This document shows positions 1 to 7,360 of a DNA stretch of 31,060 nt, piece after piece; the stretch's first letter is position 1; each line of letters opens with the position of its first letter. The stretch lies in the IMG/VR virus record IMGVR_UViG_3300037427_000179, positions 1 through 31,060 of that record. One strand, written 5' to 3'. The translations under genes and the position numbers were made by a program. Source of the stretch: a virus. The notes below the pieces were generated by a model, which searched no databases, had not been told where the DNA came from, and saw nothing but the letters and a program-made list of their open reading frames with translations.

Positions 1-435
1 CAAAGATTTGCCAGAGGCAGTGGGGCTTATCACTAGTCTTCTATTGTGTCTTAGAGCATCGTATACTCCCTCTATTTGATAGTCTCTTGGAGGAGTCTTA
101 GATATATGATTCATATAATCTTTAACACCCTCCTTTGATATCATTTCATTGACTTCAAAAGGAGTACCAAAATATTTGCTATCTTCAAATTTGTATTCAT
201 ATTTGTGATGCTTACAAAAAGAAACTACTTTGTCTAGTAGTCCTACATATATTTCTCCTGTCTGTAAATTAAACAAACGAATCTTACCATCCCAATGCCT
301 CTTTCTATACTGGGGCATAAACTTAGCACCAGGTATTTCAAAAGTAAATTGATCAGATAACTCATGAGCAACATGAGGTTCCGAGACGATCTTTAAAAAG
401 ACCTCATTCTTTTTGGTAATAGTAAGGTCGGACAT
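1..435 (-). CDS. uvsW: UvsW-type DNA/RNA helicase, N-terminal part (runs off left edge)
   Basis: The first 145 codons of a helicase that leaves the window at base 1. The reading frame starts at ATG 435. The N-terminal part has the T4 UvsW pattern, with a small basic domain containing RKRHWDGKIRLF (compare the T4 stretch with NWDGRIRL). A helicase Q-like motif (PPRDYQIEGV) follows, then Walker A, SPTASGKSL, at residues 137-145. In T4, UvsW is an SF2 helicase that unwinds R-loops and branched DNA and helps switch from origin-dependent to recombination-dependent replication. Its ATG overlaps the TAA of uvsY by one base, so the two are probably translationally coupled. The rest of the helicase core lies outside the window. 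Confidence 0.93.
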   Translation of the reverse strand, partial: MSDLTITKKNEVFLKIVSEPHVAHELSDQFTFEIPGAKFMPQYRKRHWDGKIRLFNLQTGEIYVGLLDKVVSFCKHHKYEYKFEDSKYFGTPFEVNEMISKEGVKDYMNHISKTPPRDYQIEGVYDALRHNRRLVISPTASGKSL

Positions 436-857
436 TAGCCACTCAACTGCTGCCAATCAATAATGTTTTTTAACTGGTAACTTCTATTGTTTATCTGTTT
501 AACAATATCTTCTAGATATGTCAACATCACATCATAATATTTTATTTTTAAAAGTATAGTTTGAATTCTTTCATCAGCATCCATATATCTTTTTAGAGAT
601 TCTTTATCCCTAACCTTTAAACCAAATGGTTCGGCCTGATACACTTCAGGGTCAGATTTTCCTGTGTAATAATTGTATCTATCTAATTTAATATTAGATT
701 CTTGGGTTAATGCTTTCTCTTTTAAAAGTTTAAGAGAATTATAAACATCCCAATACTTAGCATGAAGTGATGGTATTTTTGCTGCTTCTTCATGTACTTT
801 GATGATGTCAATCTGTGAGTCTTTTGCCCACATACTTTGTATAGTTTCAAGATCCAT
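435..857 (-). CDS. uvsY: UvsY recombination mediator
   Basis: A 140-residue protein, close to the 137 residues of T4 UvsY. It has the same layout: an N-terminal (M)DLETIQSMWAKDSQID segment, a central RYNYYTGKSDPE that matches the T4 motif with YYSGRGD, and a C-terminal helical part ending near the tryptophan of IIDWQQ. In T4, UvsY binds ssDNA and gp32 and loads the UvsX recombinase. ATG start at 857. It overlaps the previous gene's stop by one base (TAATG) and the next gene, uvsW, in the same way. The adjacency of uvsY and uvsW supports the identification. Confidence 0.93.
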   Translation of the reverse strand: MDLETIQSMWAKDSQIDIIKVHEEAAKIPSLHAKYWDVYNSLKLLKEKALTQESNIKLDRYNYYTGKSDPEVYQAEPFGLKVRDKESLKRYMDADERIQTILLKIKYYDVMLTYLEDIVKQINNRSYQLKNIIDWQQLSG

Positions 858-1426
858 TAGGTAGATTTAGTTAATGATGTAGTTCGTACCTTAAATTTAG
901 TATCAAGGATTTCATACATCAGATACTTAAAAGTAACTGATGCCGTAAGATATGTATAATCGTTTTCTTGTGCAGAAAATTCTAAAGTAGTTAGTGATAC
1001 AGGGAACATGTCAGTAAATTTGACATATGCCATTGGATTAAAATTGCTATTTAAAATAGTAAGAGTACCATCACTAAACTGTTGTAAGTTGTCAATGTTT
1101 CCTCTATCCATAACAAGATCACTAAATTGTTGAACTGACTTAGGATAACCTAATGCATATATCCAACTGTGAATTTCTAAATAATTTTCTAAATTTTCAT
1201 CTACTATAAAAGATAAAGTAAGATCTTCAAATTGAACTTGATCACCTGGTACAGGTACAGACTTTAGATAATTACCCACCATAATTTCACCCAACTGAAT
1301 ACCAGGTATTCTTGCTGATTGTGAAAAGAAATCAACCTTTGGTGCTTTCGCTAGATTGAATTGAAAACCAGATGGTGAAAGAAAATTCCTATTCTTAATC
1401 TGCTTTTCATAAAAGTTGTTAGCCAT
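857..1426 (-). CDS. Tail-tube-fold virion protein (gp3- or gp54-like)
   Basis: A 189-residue protein. It begins MANNFYEKQIKNRNFLSPSG and has the segment FNLAKAPKVDFFSQSARIPG followed by PVPGDQVQFEDLTLSFIVDE. This order (a 'sarlPg' strand, then a proline/glycine turn and an amphipathic beta strand) parallels the tail tube protein gp19 encoded at 7359-7979, so a tube-type beta fold is likely. In cyanomyoviruses such a protein may serve as tail completion (gp3) or tube initiator (gp54). I cannot separate these by eye and leave the symbol empty. ATG at 1426 overlaps the preceding gene by 8 bases, and the stop overlaps the uvsY start. Confidence 0.75.
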   Translation of the reverse strand: MANNFYEKQIKNRNFLSPSGFQFNLAKAPKVDFFSQSARIPGIQLGEIMVGNYLKSVPVPGDQVQFEDLTLSFIVDENLENYLEIHSWIYALGYPKSVQQFSDLVMDRGNIDNLQQFSDGTLTILNSNFNPMAYVKFTDMFPVSLTTLEFSAQENDYTYLTASVTFKYLMYEILDTKFKVRTTSLTKST

Positions 1427-1622
1427 CTTTATCCGTCAACTTATGAAATTGAGGTTTACCCATAGTTTTGTACTCAAGTTGTTTTCTCAGGAATAAAACC
1501 TCAGTCTGGAGGTCATCCCTTTCCTCTTCCAACTTTACGATTTCCTCTTGGTAGATGTGAATCATACTCTCCAGTTTGTCGTTCTGTTCATAGAGTTCGT
1601 ACCATGATGGTACTCGTTCCAT
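1419..1622 (-). CDS. Small coiled-coil protein, unknown function
   Basis: A 67-residue protein from ATG 1622. A TTG at 1646 would add eight residues, but neither start has a convincing ribosome site. Residues about 13-52 are strongly charged with heptad-like leucines (IVKLEEERDDLQTEVLFLRK), predicting a coiled coil. The tail is short and basic. I do not recognise a family. It lies in the short operon after the gp23 terminator, upstream of the tube-fold gene and uvsY. Confidence 0.7.
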   Translation of the reverse strand: MERVPSWYELYEQNDKLESMIHIYQEEIVKLEEERDDLQTEVLFLRKQLEYKTMGKPQFHKLTDKDG

Positions 1623-1669
1623 TTTATATACACAACTCTTGCACAAAAGAATTGCGTGGTCACCACTAT

Positions 1670-1777
1670 TTAGTCCTCTTCATTTAATTGATCTACCCAA
1701 TCTTCGTCTGGTGTAAAGACTATTGGACCTTCTGCGATCCTTTCTGCTAGTTCATCAAGCAATTCTTCATCTTCCAT
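1670..1777 (-). CDS. Very small acidic protein (35 aa), unknown
   Basis: ATG 1777 to TAA 1670 encodes 35 residues starting MEDEELLDELAERIAEGP and ending VDQLNEED. It is almost entirely acidic and helical. It is the first possible gene after the gp23 terminator and sits 20 bases below a TATAAT-like element. Its length is below normal gene-calling cut-offs. The position, ATG start and protein-like composition favour a real gene, but homology is untested. Confidence 0.5.
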   Translation of the reverse strand: MEDEELLDELAERIAEGPIVFTPDEDWVDQLNEED

Positions 1778-1797
1778 AATGAGAAACATTAAGTATT

Positions 1798-1803
1798 ATT
1801 ATA
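1798..1803 (-). promoter_or_regulatory. Possible sigma70-like -10 element
   Basis: On the minus strand the sequence reads GCTATATAATAATACTTAATG, with TATAAT at 1803-1798. It lies between the gp23 terminator and ATG 1777. The spacer region upstream is the terminator hairpin, so a good -35 box cannot be assigned. It could restart transcription of the uvsY-uvsW operon. Confidence 0.35.
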
Positions 1804-1807
1804 TAGC

Positions 1808-1834
1808 AAAAAAAGAGACCCCCTAAGGAGTCTC
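1808..1834 (-). terminator. Rho-independent terminator after gp23
   Basis: Minus-strand RNA forms an 8-bp stem with one G-U pair, arms GAGACTCC and GGGGTCTC around a TTAG loop (1834-1815). Seven T residues follow directly (1814-1808). It starts 23 bases after the gp23 stop codon, so it ends the main structural operon. Confidence 0.88.
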
Positions 1835-1857
1835 TATTTAGTGTATGTAATCTCAAT

Positions 1858-3303
1858 TTACATGAGGTTCTGAACAACAGTACGCTGATAGTAGCGGTTG
1901 CTGTTAGAAGTAATGCGTCCAAGTCCTTGACTAGTACCTTCAGCAAATGGGTTTGAAACAAGACCGTATCTTGTCTTAAATCCAATTTTTGGCTGGAAGG
2001 TGTTCTCTCCAACTGCACGAACCATCTGTAGTGGAACATATGGGCAGTAGAACAGACCAGCATCATAAGGTGAAGTACCTTTGTATCCAACAACATAGTA
2101 CTGATTAGCAGCACTGTTAGCAGAGAAAGGATCGATGTAGACCTTATACTTACCTTGGATAGTACCAGCAAATGTATTACCAGTATCATCAACTTGAAGG
2201 TTAGCGTTAAGAGCAGGTGTGTAATCAAGTACACCAGCCATCGTTAGAGCAGAAGCAACATCAGCACTTGTTAGGATGATGTTACCCTTTCCACGACGAG
2301 TTCTCTGTGCGATTCTGTTGGCATCTCTTTCGATGTTAAACAGAAGTCCCTTGAACTTCTCAACCGACCATCTACCATTGGAGTCAACATCTAGGTTAAA
2401 GAAACCTGCGTTTGCAACATTGACCTGTGAACCTGCTTCAGCAGTCTTGTAGATAGTACGGATAACCTCACGGTTAATCTCTGCAAGAATCTCAGAAGAA
2501 AGAATGTTTGCTAACTCAGCCTCAGCGTTCAATCCGTGGATTGCCTTAAGGTCTTGAGCGAGTTCTAAACTGTACTCTGCTTTTAGTGCTCTAGACTTAG
2601 CGGTTACAGTCACCTTCTCGATGGAGAATGCCATCTCGTTGAAGTGACCATTAGTGCCGTCGCCTAATGCTTCAGAGTCACCAGTTGCCATACCTTGACC
2701 AGTGCTGTACTGTGCTTGAACAGCATCAGAAGCATTGTTCTCTAGGATAGCAGGGTTTGTTCCTCTTTGAGTTGCGGTAGAACCGAAACCAACAGTACCA
2801 TCGTCGTCAGTAGCAGCAGTGTAATCACCCTGAGTTGTCTGACCAACATTGGTCCCTGCCTTGTTAGCAGAGAATGCTGAATCTGGTTCGTTGAAGAATG
2901 CCTCATCACCACTCTGATTGGTGTAGCGAGAGCGCATTGCGAATATAAGTCCAGTAGGACCATTCATTGGCTGAACACCTGCTAGTTCATAAGCAACTAG
3001 GTTAGGCATTGAGCGTCTGATCAATGAGATCAGAACTGGGTCGAAACCTGCAGTAGGACCAGCAGGTGTAGAACCACCACCAAATGCACCAGAAGCACCA
3101 ACAGCGTTACCACTGTTTGTAGGAGCTGCCTCAGTTAGCATTGAGGTTCCACTTTCAAAAGCTTGTTGTTCCTTAAGGAACTTTTCTTGGTTCTCTAGGA
3201 GAACTGCGGTTACGGAACGGCGGTGAGCATCCTTAATAGGATCTACCCCTTCTGCATCTAGCAGAGGAGCCCACTTCTCCATAATTGATTCGGCGTTGTA
3301 CAT
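1858..3303 (-). CDS. 23: Major capsid protein gp23
   Basis: A 481-residue protein (T4 gp23 has 521). The head starts MYNAESIMEKWAPLLDAEGV, the typical T4-like gp23 propeptide. LTE-A at residues 56-59 fits the gp21 cleavage consensus (L/I-x-E), so mature capsid protein probably starts at A59. Later blocks such as RSMPNLVAYELAGVQPMNGP and SRALKAEYSLELAQDLKAIHG are the hallmark gp23 sequences used in environmental surveys. It forms the hexamers of the head shell. It follows gp22 by 30 bases and is followed by a strong terminator. Confidence 0.98.
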   Translation of the reverse strand: MYNAESIMEKWAPLLDAEGVDPIKDAHRRSVTAVLLENQEKFLKEQQAFESGTSMLTEAAPTNSGNAVGASGAFGGGSTPAGPTAGFDPVLISLIRRSMPNLVAYELAGVQPMNGPTGLIFAMRSRYTNQSGDEAFFNEPDSAFSANKAGTNVGQTTQGDYTAATDDDGTVGFGSTATQRGTNPAILENNASDAVQAQYSTGQGMATGDSEALGDGTNGHFNEMAFSIEKVTVTAKSRALKAEYSLELAQDLKAIHGLNAEAELANILSSEILAEINREVIRTIYKTAEAGSQVNVANAGFFNLDVDSNGRWSVEKFKGLLFNIERDANRIAQRTRRGKGNIILTSADVASALTMAGVLDYTPALNANLQVDDTGNTFAGTIQGKYKVYIDPFSANSAANQYYVVGYKGTSPYDAGLFYCPYVPLQMVRAVGENTFQPKIGFKTRYGLVSNPFAEGTSQGLGRITSNSNRYYQRTVVQNLM

Positions 3304-3331
3304 TGTACCTTAAATAGAGTTTGTAGGTTTA

Positions 3332-3339
3332 ATTTATTT
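3332..3339 (-). promoter_or_regulatory. Weak late-promoter-like motif before gp23
   Basis: The minus strand reads AATAAATT, one mismatch from the T4-type late motif NATAAATA. It lies about 28 bases upstream of the gp23 ATG, across the gp22 stop codon. The spacing resembles the better copies before gp20 and gp22, but the match is poorer. Confidence 0.35.
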
Positions 3340-4428
3340 CTTACCCATTGATAGGGCTGACAGATACTGATTCATAGACGCTGAATTGTCTATGCCAGCA
3401 GCTTCGTTTGCTATACCTTCCGAAATGGTTTCGGATTTGCTTGAAACCTGAGGCTTGCCATCTTTAGGGAAATAAGATTCTCTAAGAGTTACAACCTTCT
3501 CACGGTAAGCGTCTTCACCCTCAAACTCAACACCTTCAGCTAGAGTCTTTAACTTCTCCTTTTGGGTCTCAGCAAGTCCTTCGGCTACTTCACGGAAAAT
3601 TCCATCAGCTGTTGATTCGCCAAGACGCTTGTTGAGAGAGATGTTCTTCTCTATCTGCTCATTGAGCTTGCCTTCCATATCATCTAGTTTATTTACCATG
3701 CTTTCCAGCACATCATATTTGTCGTCAGGGATTGATACATAATGATCTTCAAAAAGATTTTTCATTCCACTAAGGAATGATTCAGTCATTTCGGTCTTAA
3801 GACCATGCTCGACTTCAATAGCATTTTCCTTGAGCCACTCATCAGCGACATACTCAAGGTAAGCGTCAGAACGCTCTACCAACTCTGCCTTAACACCTTC
3901 TAGGTGCTCAGTCAAAGTCTTTTCATATTCGGTAGACATTTCTTCTTTAACAACAGCAACTTTAGAGTTAACTGCTGCTTCAAAGATTGTCTTGGCCTTT
4001 GTTTGGAACTCTTCAGAAAGTTCTTCACCACCGAATAGTGCAGCAAGATCTTCTTCTACATTAACTGTAGATACTTCTTCTTCTGCCACGGTAGTTTCTT
4101 CTGTAGTGGGTTCTTCAGCAACAACTTCAGCAGATTCTTCTGCTTCAGGGTTGTCACCTTGCTTTAGCACCTCTGTGCCAATAGACTTCATAGCATCAGC
4201 TTTACCAGCACCCTTATTAACGATATCTGATACCGTTTTAATGTTTGCTGACTTTACTTTAGCAGAGTCGTCTGTGGACTTATAGTTTTGAGGTGTTGGT
4301 CCGCCTAGATCCTCGTAAGATGCTGATGCTCCAGGTGAAGTGGAATCATCAACTTTCTTTAAAGGATCACCAGCTTTCGCACCCCTTGTTACAGGATTGT
4401 CCATTTCCTTAAGTTCCTTTGCGGCCAT
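3334..4428 (-). CDS. 22: Prohead core scaffolding protein gp22
   Basis: A 364-residue, highly acidic and helical protein, longer than T4 gp22 (269). The first 90 residues are polar and low-complexity, then a Glu/Thr-rich acidic stretch at about 94-130. The conserved gp22 core follows, with DEWLKENAIEVEHGLKTEM and ESFLSGMKNLFEDHYVSIPD, then a predicted coiled coil near 245-285. In T4 it builds the inner scaffold of the prohead and is degraded by gp21 during maturation. ATG 4428 lies 42 bases below a TATAAATA motif. It sits between gp21 and gp23 as in T4. Confidence 0.93.
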   Translation of the reverse strand: MAAKELKEMDNPVTRGAKAGDPLKKVDDSTSPGASASYEDLGGPTPQNYKSTDDSAKVKSANIKTVSDIVNKGAGKADAMKSIGTEVLKQGDNPEAEESAEVVAEEPTTEETTVAEEEVSTVNVEEDLAALFGGEELSEEFQTKAKTIFEAAVNSKVAVVKEEMSTEYEKTLTEHLEGVKAELVERSDAYLEYVADEWLKENAIEVEHGLKTEMTESFLSGMKNLFEDHYVSIPDDKYDVLESMVNKLDDMEGKLNEQIEKNISLNKRLGESTADGIFREVAEGLAETQKEKLKTLAEGVEFEGEDAYREKVVTLRESYFPKDGKPQVSSKSETISEGIANEAAGIDNSASMNQYLSALSMGKK

Positions 4429-4470
4429 TTCTGGTATACTCCGAATAGAATCGTTGTGGTAATCTAAGTT

Positions 4471-4478
4471 TATTTATA
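4471..4478 (-). promoter_or_regulatory. Late promoter motif TATAAATA before gp22
   Basis: Minus strand TATAAATA is identical to the T4 late promoter -10 consensus. It lies 42 bases before the gp22 ATG and just after the gp21 stop codon. It probably drives gp22-gp23, ending at the terminator at 1808-1834. Confidence 0.7.
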
Positions 4479-4483
4479 AAATG

Positions 4484-5134
4484 TTAGAGATTTGATAGGA
4501 AGTTTTGGAACAACCCAAGCTTGTTCTCCTCAAGCTGCTTATTGTCAACTAAAGTATTAACCTGCTTATAGGTCTTTGCTGCTAGTTGCTCTCTTACTAT
4601 TCCACCGTCCCAAACCCAGTCTTTACCTTCCATTATGCCAGATACAAAAGCATCAGGCGCAGAAGGATCAGAAACAATATCAGCAGCAGTAGCAAGCATA
4701 AAGTCATCAGAAACAACTTTTATACCATTTTCATTTACTGCTAATGTTCCGAGTCCACGAGATGAAACACCAAGTTTCACACCTTCATCAATAAGATTTT
4801 GGGCAATCTTACCCATAGGTGTAGAAAGAATTTTTGCTTTACCAATAAAATTTGACCCACTTTCTTTTAGTGAAACAATTTTATGAGAAACTCTGTCTAG
4901 GTTTACTGTTGGTCCCTCAGGATGCCCAAGTTCTCCAACTGCACGACCAGAAGACACAAAACTTTCATTATATCTTTGAACTTCCTTACGGAGTGTGTTC
5001 ATTGGATACATACGACCATTACGGTTCTGAATATCTCCCTGAAGGAAAATACCCTCGATAAACATAGACTTCTTACCGTTGCGATTTTCAACGATAACTT
5101 CTACATCATCAATCTGTTCTGTGATTAACTTCAT
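4484..5134 (-). CDS. 21: Prohead maturation protease gp21
   Basis: A 216-residue protein, close to T4 gp21 (212). It belongs to the herpesvirus-assemblin-like serine proteases. Visible active-site blocks are GRAVGELGHPEGPTVNLDRVSH, with the likely catalytic H71, and GVKLGVSSRGLGTL, with the nucleophile S124 or S125. It is assembled inside the prohead and cleaves gp22, the gp23 propeptide and other core proteins at L/I-x-E sites before packaging. ATG at 5134 is 4 bases below the stop of the 92-residue gene. Order 21-22-23 as in T4. Confidence 0.96.
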   Translation of the reverse strand: MKLITEQIDDVEVIVENRNGKKSMFIEGIFLQGDIQNRNGRMYPMNTLRKEVQRYNESFVSSGRAVGELGHPEGPTVNLDRVSHKIVSLKESGSNFIGKAKILSTPMGKIAQNLIDEGVKLGVSSRGLGTLAVNENGIKVVSDDFMLATAADIVSDPSAPDAFVSGIMEGKDWVWDGGIVREQLAAKTYKQVNTLVDNKQLEENKLGLFQNFLSNL

Positions 5135-5138
5135 TGGT

Positions 5139-5417
5139 TTAGTTTGTAAATCCTACTTTTGTAGCTGCAAATTGACCCTTACCCCATACGGTGTAATCTG
5201 CGGGCTTTTCAATAATAATATCAGCACCTGCGGCCAATGTGCATGAACCTACACCTGAGTATGCATTCACACCTGTTGGATCAGTTACACTAATAACATT
5301 AACAGCACCAGAGTCGTTGTAAACTCTAACCAATGTTGCTTTATCTACTGTGGAACTATTACCAATTGCAGCAGCAACTTTGATTTCTCCTGATAATAAA
5401 AGTGTTTGATTAGCCAT
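5139..5417 (-). CDS. Small beta-rich protein between gp67-like gene and gp21
   Basis: A 92-residue protein from ATG 5417. A longer frame upstream is out of phase with, and overlaps, the acidic end of the preceding gene. The sequence is rich in Val, Thr, Ala and Gly with alternating beta pattern (TLVRVYNDSGAVNVISVTD, DIIIEKPADYTVWGKG). There is no membrane segment or signal peptide. It occupies the place of T4 gene 68 but does not look like that helical core protein. A virion or capsid-associated role is inferred from position only. It overlaps the previous gene by 8 bases. Confidence 0.8.
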   Translation of the reverse strand: MANQTLLLSGEIKVAAAIGNSSTVDKATLVRVYNDSGAVNVISVTDPTGVNAYSGVGSCTLAAGADIIIEKPADYTVWGKGQFAATKVGFTN

Positions 5418-5619
5418 TAGCTTCCTCTTCCTCAGGTTGAGTTTCCACTTCAGTTTCCACTTCAGGCTCTGATTCCACACCAAACAAATTGCTTGATGCG
5501 GTTGGTCTTAGGTCATCAATTCTTTTTGCTGATTTAGCATAAAGAATATCTTTGATTGAATCACTAATATCTGCAGCAGACGCATCTGTCGCTATCATAT
5601 TGACGAGTTCTTCCATCAT
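5410..5619 (-). CDS. 67: gp67-like prohead core protein
   Basis: A 69-residue protein with tandem ATG codons at 5619 and 5616. The N-terminal half is amphipathic helix (SDSIKDILYAKSAKRIDDLR), and the last 20 residues are nearly all Glu/Pro/Thr. T4 gp67 has the same plan: about 80 residues, an LFAEAM-AARTIDLI type helix and a long acidic tail, and it lies directly after gene 20. In T4, gp67 is a core protein needed for head shape. The assignment rests on layout and position, since sequence identity is low. A TATAAATA motif lies 21 bases upstream. Confidence 0.7.
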   Translation of the reverse strand: MMEELVNMIATDASAADISDSIKDILYAKSAKRIDDLRPTASSNLFGVESEPEVETEVETQPEEEEANG

Positions 5620-5640
5620 GATTTAATATACTGATAAAGT

Positions 5641-5648
5641 TATTTATA
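5641..5648 (-). promoter_or_regulatory. Late promoter motif TATAAATA before gp67-like gene
   Basis: Minus strand TATAAATA overlaps the end of gp20 (stop at 5646-5644) and lies about 21 bases upstream of the gp67-like ATG. It is a perfect match to the T4 late consensus and probably drives the 67-(x)-21 group. Confidence 0.7.
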
Positions 5649-7323
5649 TCTCTCCTTCATTCTCTTTAGGCATTTTCTGTGGTTGAGGCTCTGGTGGCAA
5701 TGCTTCTTGCGCCATTGGATCCCCCATTGGATCTCCCATTGGATCCCCAAAAGCACCTTGTTCCATCTCTAACATTTGCTGATTTGGATCAGGTAAAACG
5801 CCTTTAGCAATTTCATCTTCAATTTGTTCATCTATTTCTACAATTTCTGAATCCTTTTGGCGCAATACATTTCTCCTTATATACTCTGTAGAATAATATC
5901 TACCAACATAAGGTTCAACCATACCAAGAAGACCTAGACGACCTTCCATTAATTCCTTATCTTTCAATTCAGCAAAGTGATTATCGTAGATAAAGTCGAA
6001 TTGAATATGCTCAGTCATTACCTCCCAATCTTCTGGGGTAACTATATTCTTAAGAAGTAATTGAGTTCTTAGCATATCAATAAAGATCTTACTGAAACGC
6101 TTACGCAATCTACCTACCCACTTACTGAACTTAAGTTCATCTCTTAGAATCTCTGAACTACGGCCAAGATTAAATCCATCCCCAGATCCAGCGATTCTAG
6201 ATTCAGGTACTCCCAAAGATCTGTACAACTTAGATTGGAAATACTCAATATCAGCCAACTCCCCAAGGTTCTGTCCACCTGGGAGTGTTGTAATCTCTGT
6301 TCCTCTTCCACCCTCTCTTCTAGGTAACCAGAAGTCTTCAAGCATGGACATGTATTTTTTATCATCTCTAACTTCTCCTGTTCCTGAATCATAAACTAAT
6401 TTGTTTCTGTAACGAGACATTACATCTCTTAGGTATTGCTCTGCTTTAATCTTTGGAAGGTTACCAACATCAATATAGAATATTCTCCTTTCGGGAGCAC
6501 GAGACATGCGGTAGATAACCAAACTGTCTTCAATCATTCTAAGTTGATTGAGTGACTTAATTGCTTTTTGGAGATATGATAAGACTGTACCTTTATTCCT
6601 ATCAACCAAACCAGAAGTACAATATGTAATCGAATCTTTTGCAAGTTTAACCCCCGACATTGCTGTACTTGCACCACCCATTGCCAGGTTAGTTGGATAG
6701 CGTGGTTCAGGAGTATACATGAAATACTCTTCTATCTTAGGAAAGTATACCTTCTCAGATTCATGCACATTACCTGTATTAAAAGCTCCTCCACCAGTTG
6801 CATCTTTCTTCTTTTCCTCCTTACGGACATATCGCATCTTCATAGGATCGATATACCTTAATTCCTGTATACCATCCTGAGGTTTTTTAATGTCTATAAC
6901 CTTATTATAATAGACTCTACCATCAACATACCAGTTTCTAAAAATCTCATGTGCTTTGGAATCAAAATCTAAGAGATCTTTAATGTGTTTAAACTCTGCT
7001 CTAATTCTATCTTTAATACCATCAGAGGCATTAAGATTATCCAGATCAATTTCTACTGGAGAATCATTAGTATCAGATACAATTGCTTCATTGACAATAT
7101 CCTCTACAGCATTATCCACCTCAGGGTGGAGTGCCATTTCTCTATATTTTCTTATTGCCTGATGTTCATTTTTATAGATCCCTTCTAGATCTATAACCTG
7201 ACTTGAGAATCCTGACTGTATATAATAATCAACCCCATCCTCGCCTGTCTGCGGAATGGGGGATACTACACCTTTAGGAAGGTCGTCTTTATCCTCAATA
7301 GAAAATCCAAAAAGCCGTGCCAT
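5644..7323 (-). CDS. 20: Portal vertex protein gp20
   Basis: A 559-residue protein (T4 gp20 has 524). It is the dodecameric ring at the unique head vertex through which gp17 pumps DNA and to which the neck attaches. Recognisable blocks include AVEDIVNEAIVSD, RYIDPMKMRYVRK, YRMSRAPERRIFYIDVGNLP and SLGVPESRIAG. These are the classical cyanophage g20 PCR regions. The C-terminus is acidic and ends with three GDPM units and a Pro/Gln-rich tail. ATG at 7323 is 29 bases below a GATAAATA motif. Confidence 0.98.
   Translation of the reverse strand: MARLFGFSIEDKDDLPKGVVSPIPQTGEDGVDYYIQSGFSSQVIDLEGIYKNEHQAIRKYREMALHPEVDNAVEDIVNEAIVSDTNDSPVEIDLDNLNASDGIKDRIRAEFKHIKDLLDFDSKAHEIFRNWYVDGRVYYNKVIDIKKPQDGIQELRYIDPMKMRYVRKEEKKKDATGGGAFNTGNVHESEKVYFPKIEEYFMYTPEPRYPTNLAMGGASTAMSGVKLAKDSITYCTSGLVDRNKGTVLSYLQKAIKSLNQLRMIEDSLVIYRMSRAPERRIFYIDVGNLPKIKAEQYLRDVMSRYRNKLVYDSGTGEVRDDKKYMSMLEDFWLPRREGGRGTEITTLPGGQNLGELADIEYFQSKLYRSLGVPESRIAGSGDGFNLGRSSEILRDELKFSKWVGRLRKRFSKIFIDMLRTQLLLKNIVTPEDWEVMTEHIQFDFIYDNHFAELKDKELMEGRLGLLGMVEPYVGRYYSTEYIRRNVLRQKDSEIVEIDEQIEDEIAKGVLPDPNQQMLEMEQGAFGDPMGDPMGDPMAQEALPPEPQPQKMPKENEGEI
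5712..5747 (-). repeat. Three 12-bp units encoding GDPM repeats in gp20 tail
   Basis: Three tandem copies of a 12-base unit (plus strand ccattggatccc with one c-to-t change in the middle copy) encode the residues GDPMGDPMGDPM near the gp20 C-terminus. The units stay in frame and the nucleotides are almost identical, which suggests recent slippage. Confidence 0.85.
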
Positions 7324-7352
7324 TATAATAGAAAGATACCTTGATACCTATC

Positions 7353-7360
7353 TATTTATC
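7353..7360 (-). promoter_or_regulatory. Late promoter motif GATAAATA before gp20
   Basis: Minus strand GATAAATA lies 29 bases before the gp20 ATG and touches the gp19 stop codon. It matches the NATAAATA late consensus in seven core positions. Confidence 0.6.

Noticed and set aside
1767-2234. Minus-strand frame of 155 codons overlapping gp23
   Set aside because: Out of phase with gp23, crosses the terminator, and has Leu/Ser/Thr-rich composition typical of a shadow frame.
3992-4285. Plus-strand open frame of 97 codons
   Set aside because: It is the complement of the Glu/Thr/Ala-rich part of gp22. Its Ser-rich product simply mirrors those codons, and no promoter or ribosome site supports it.
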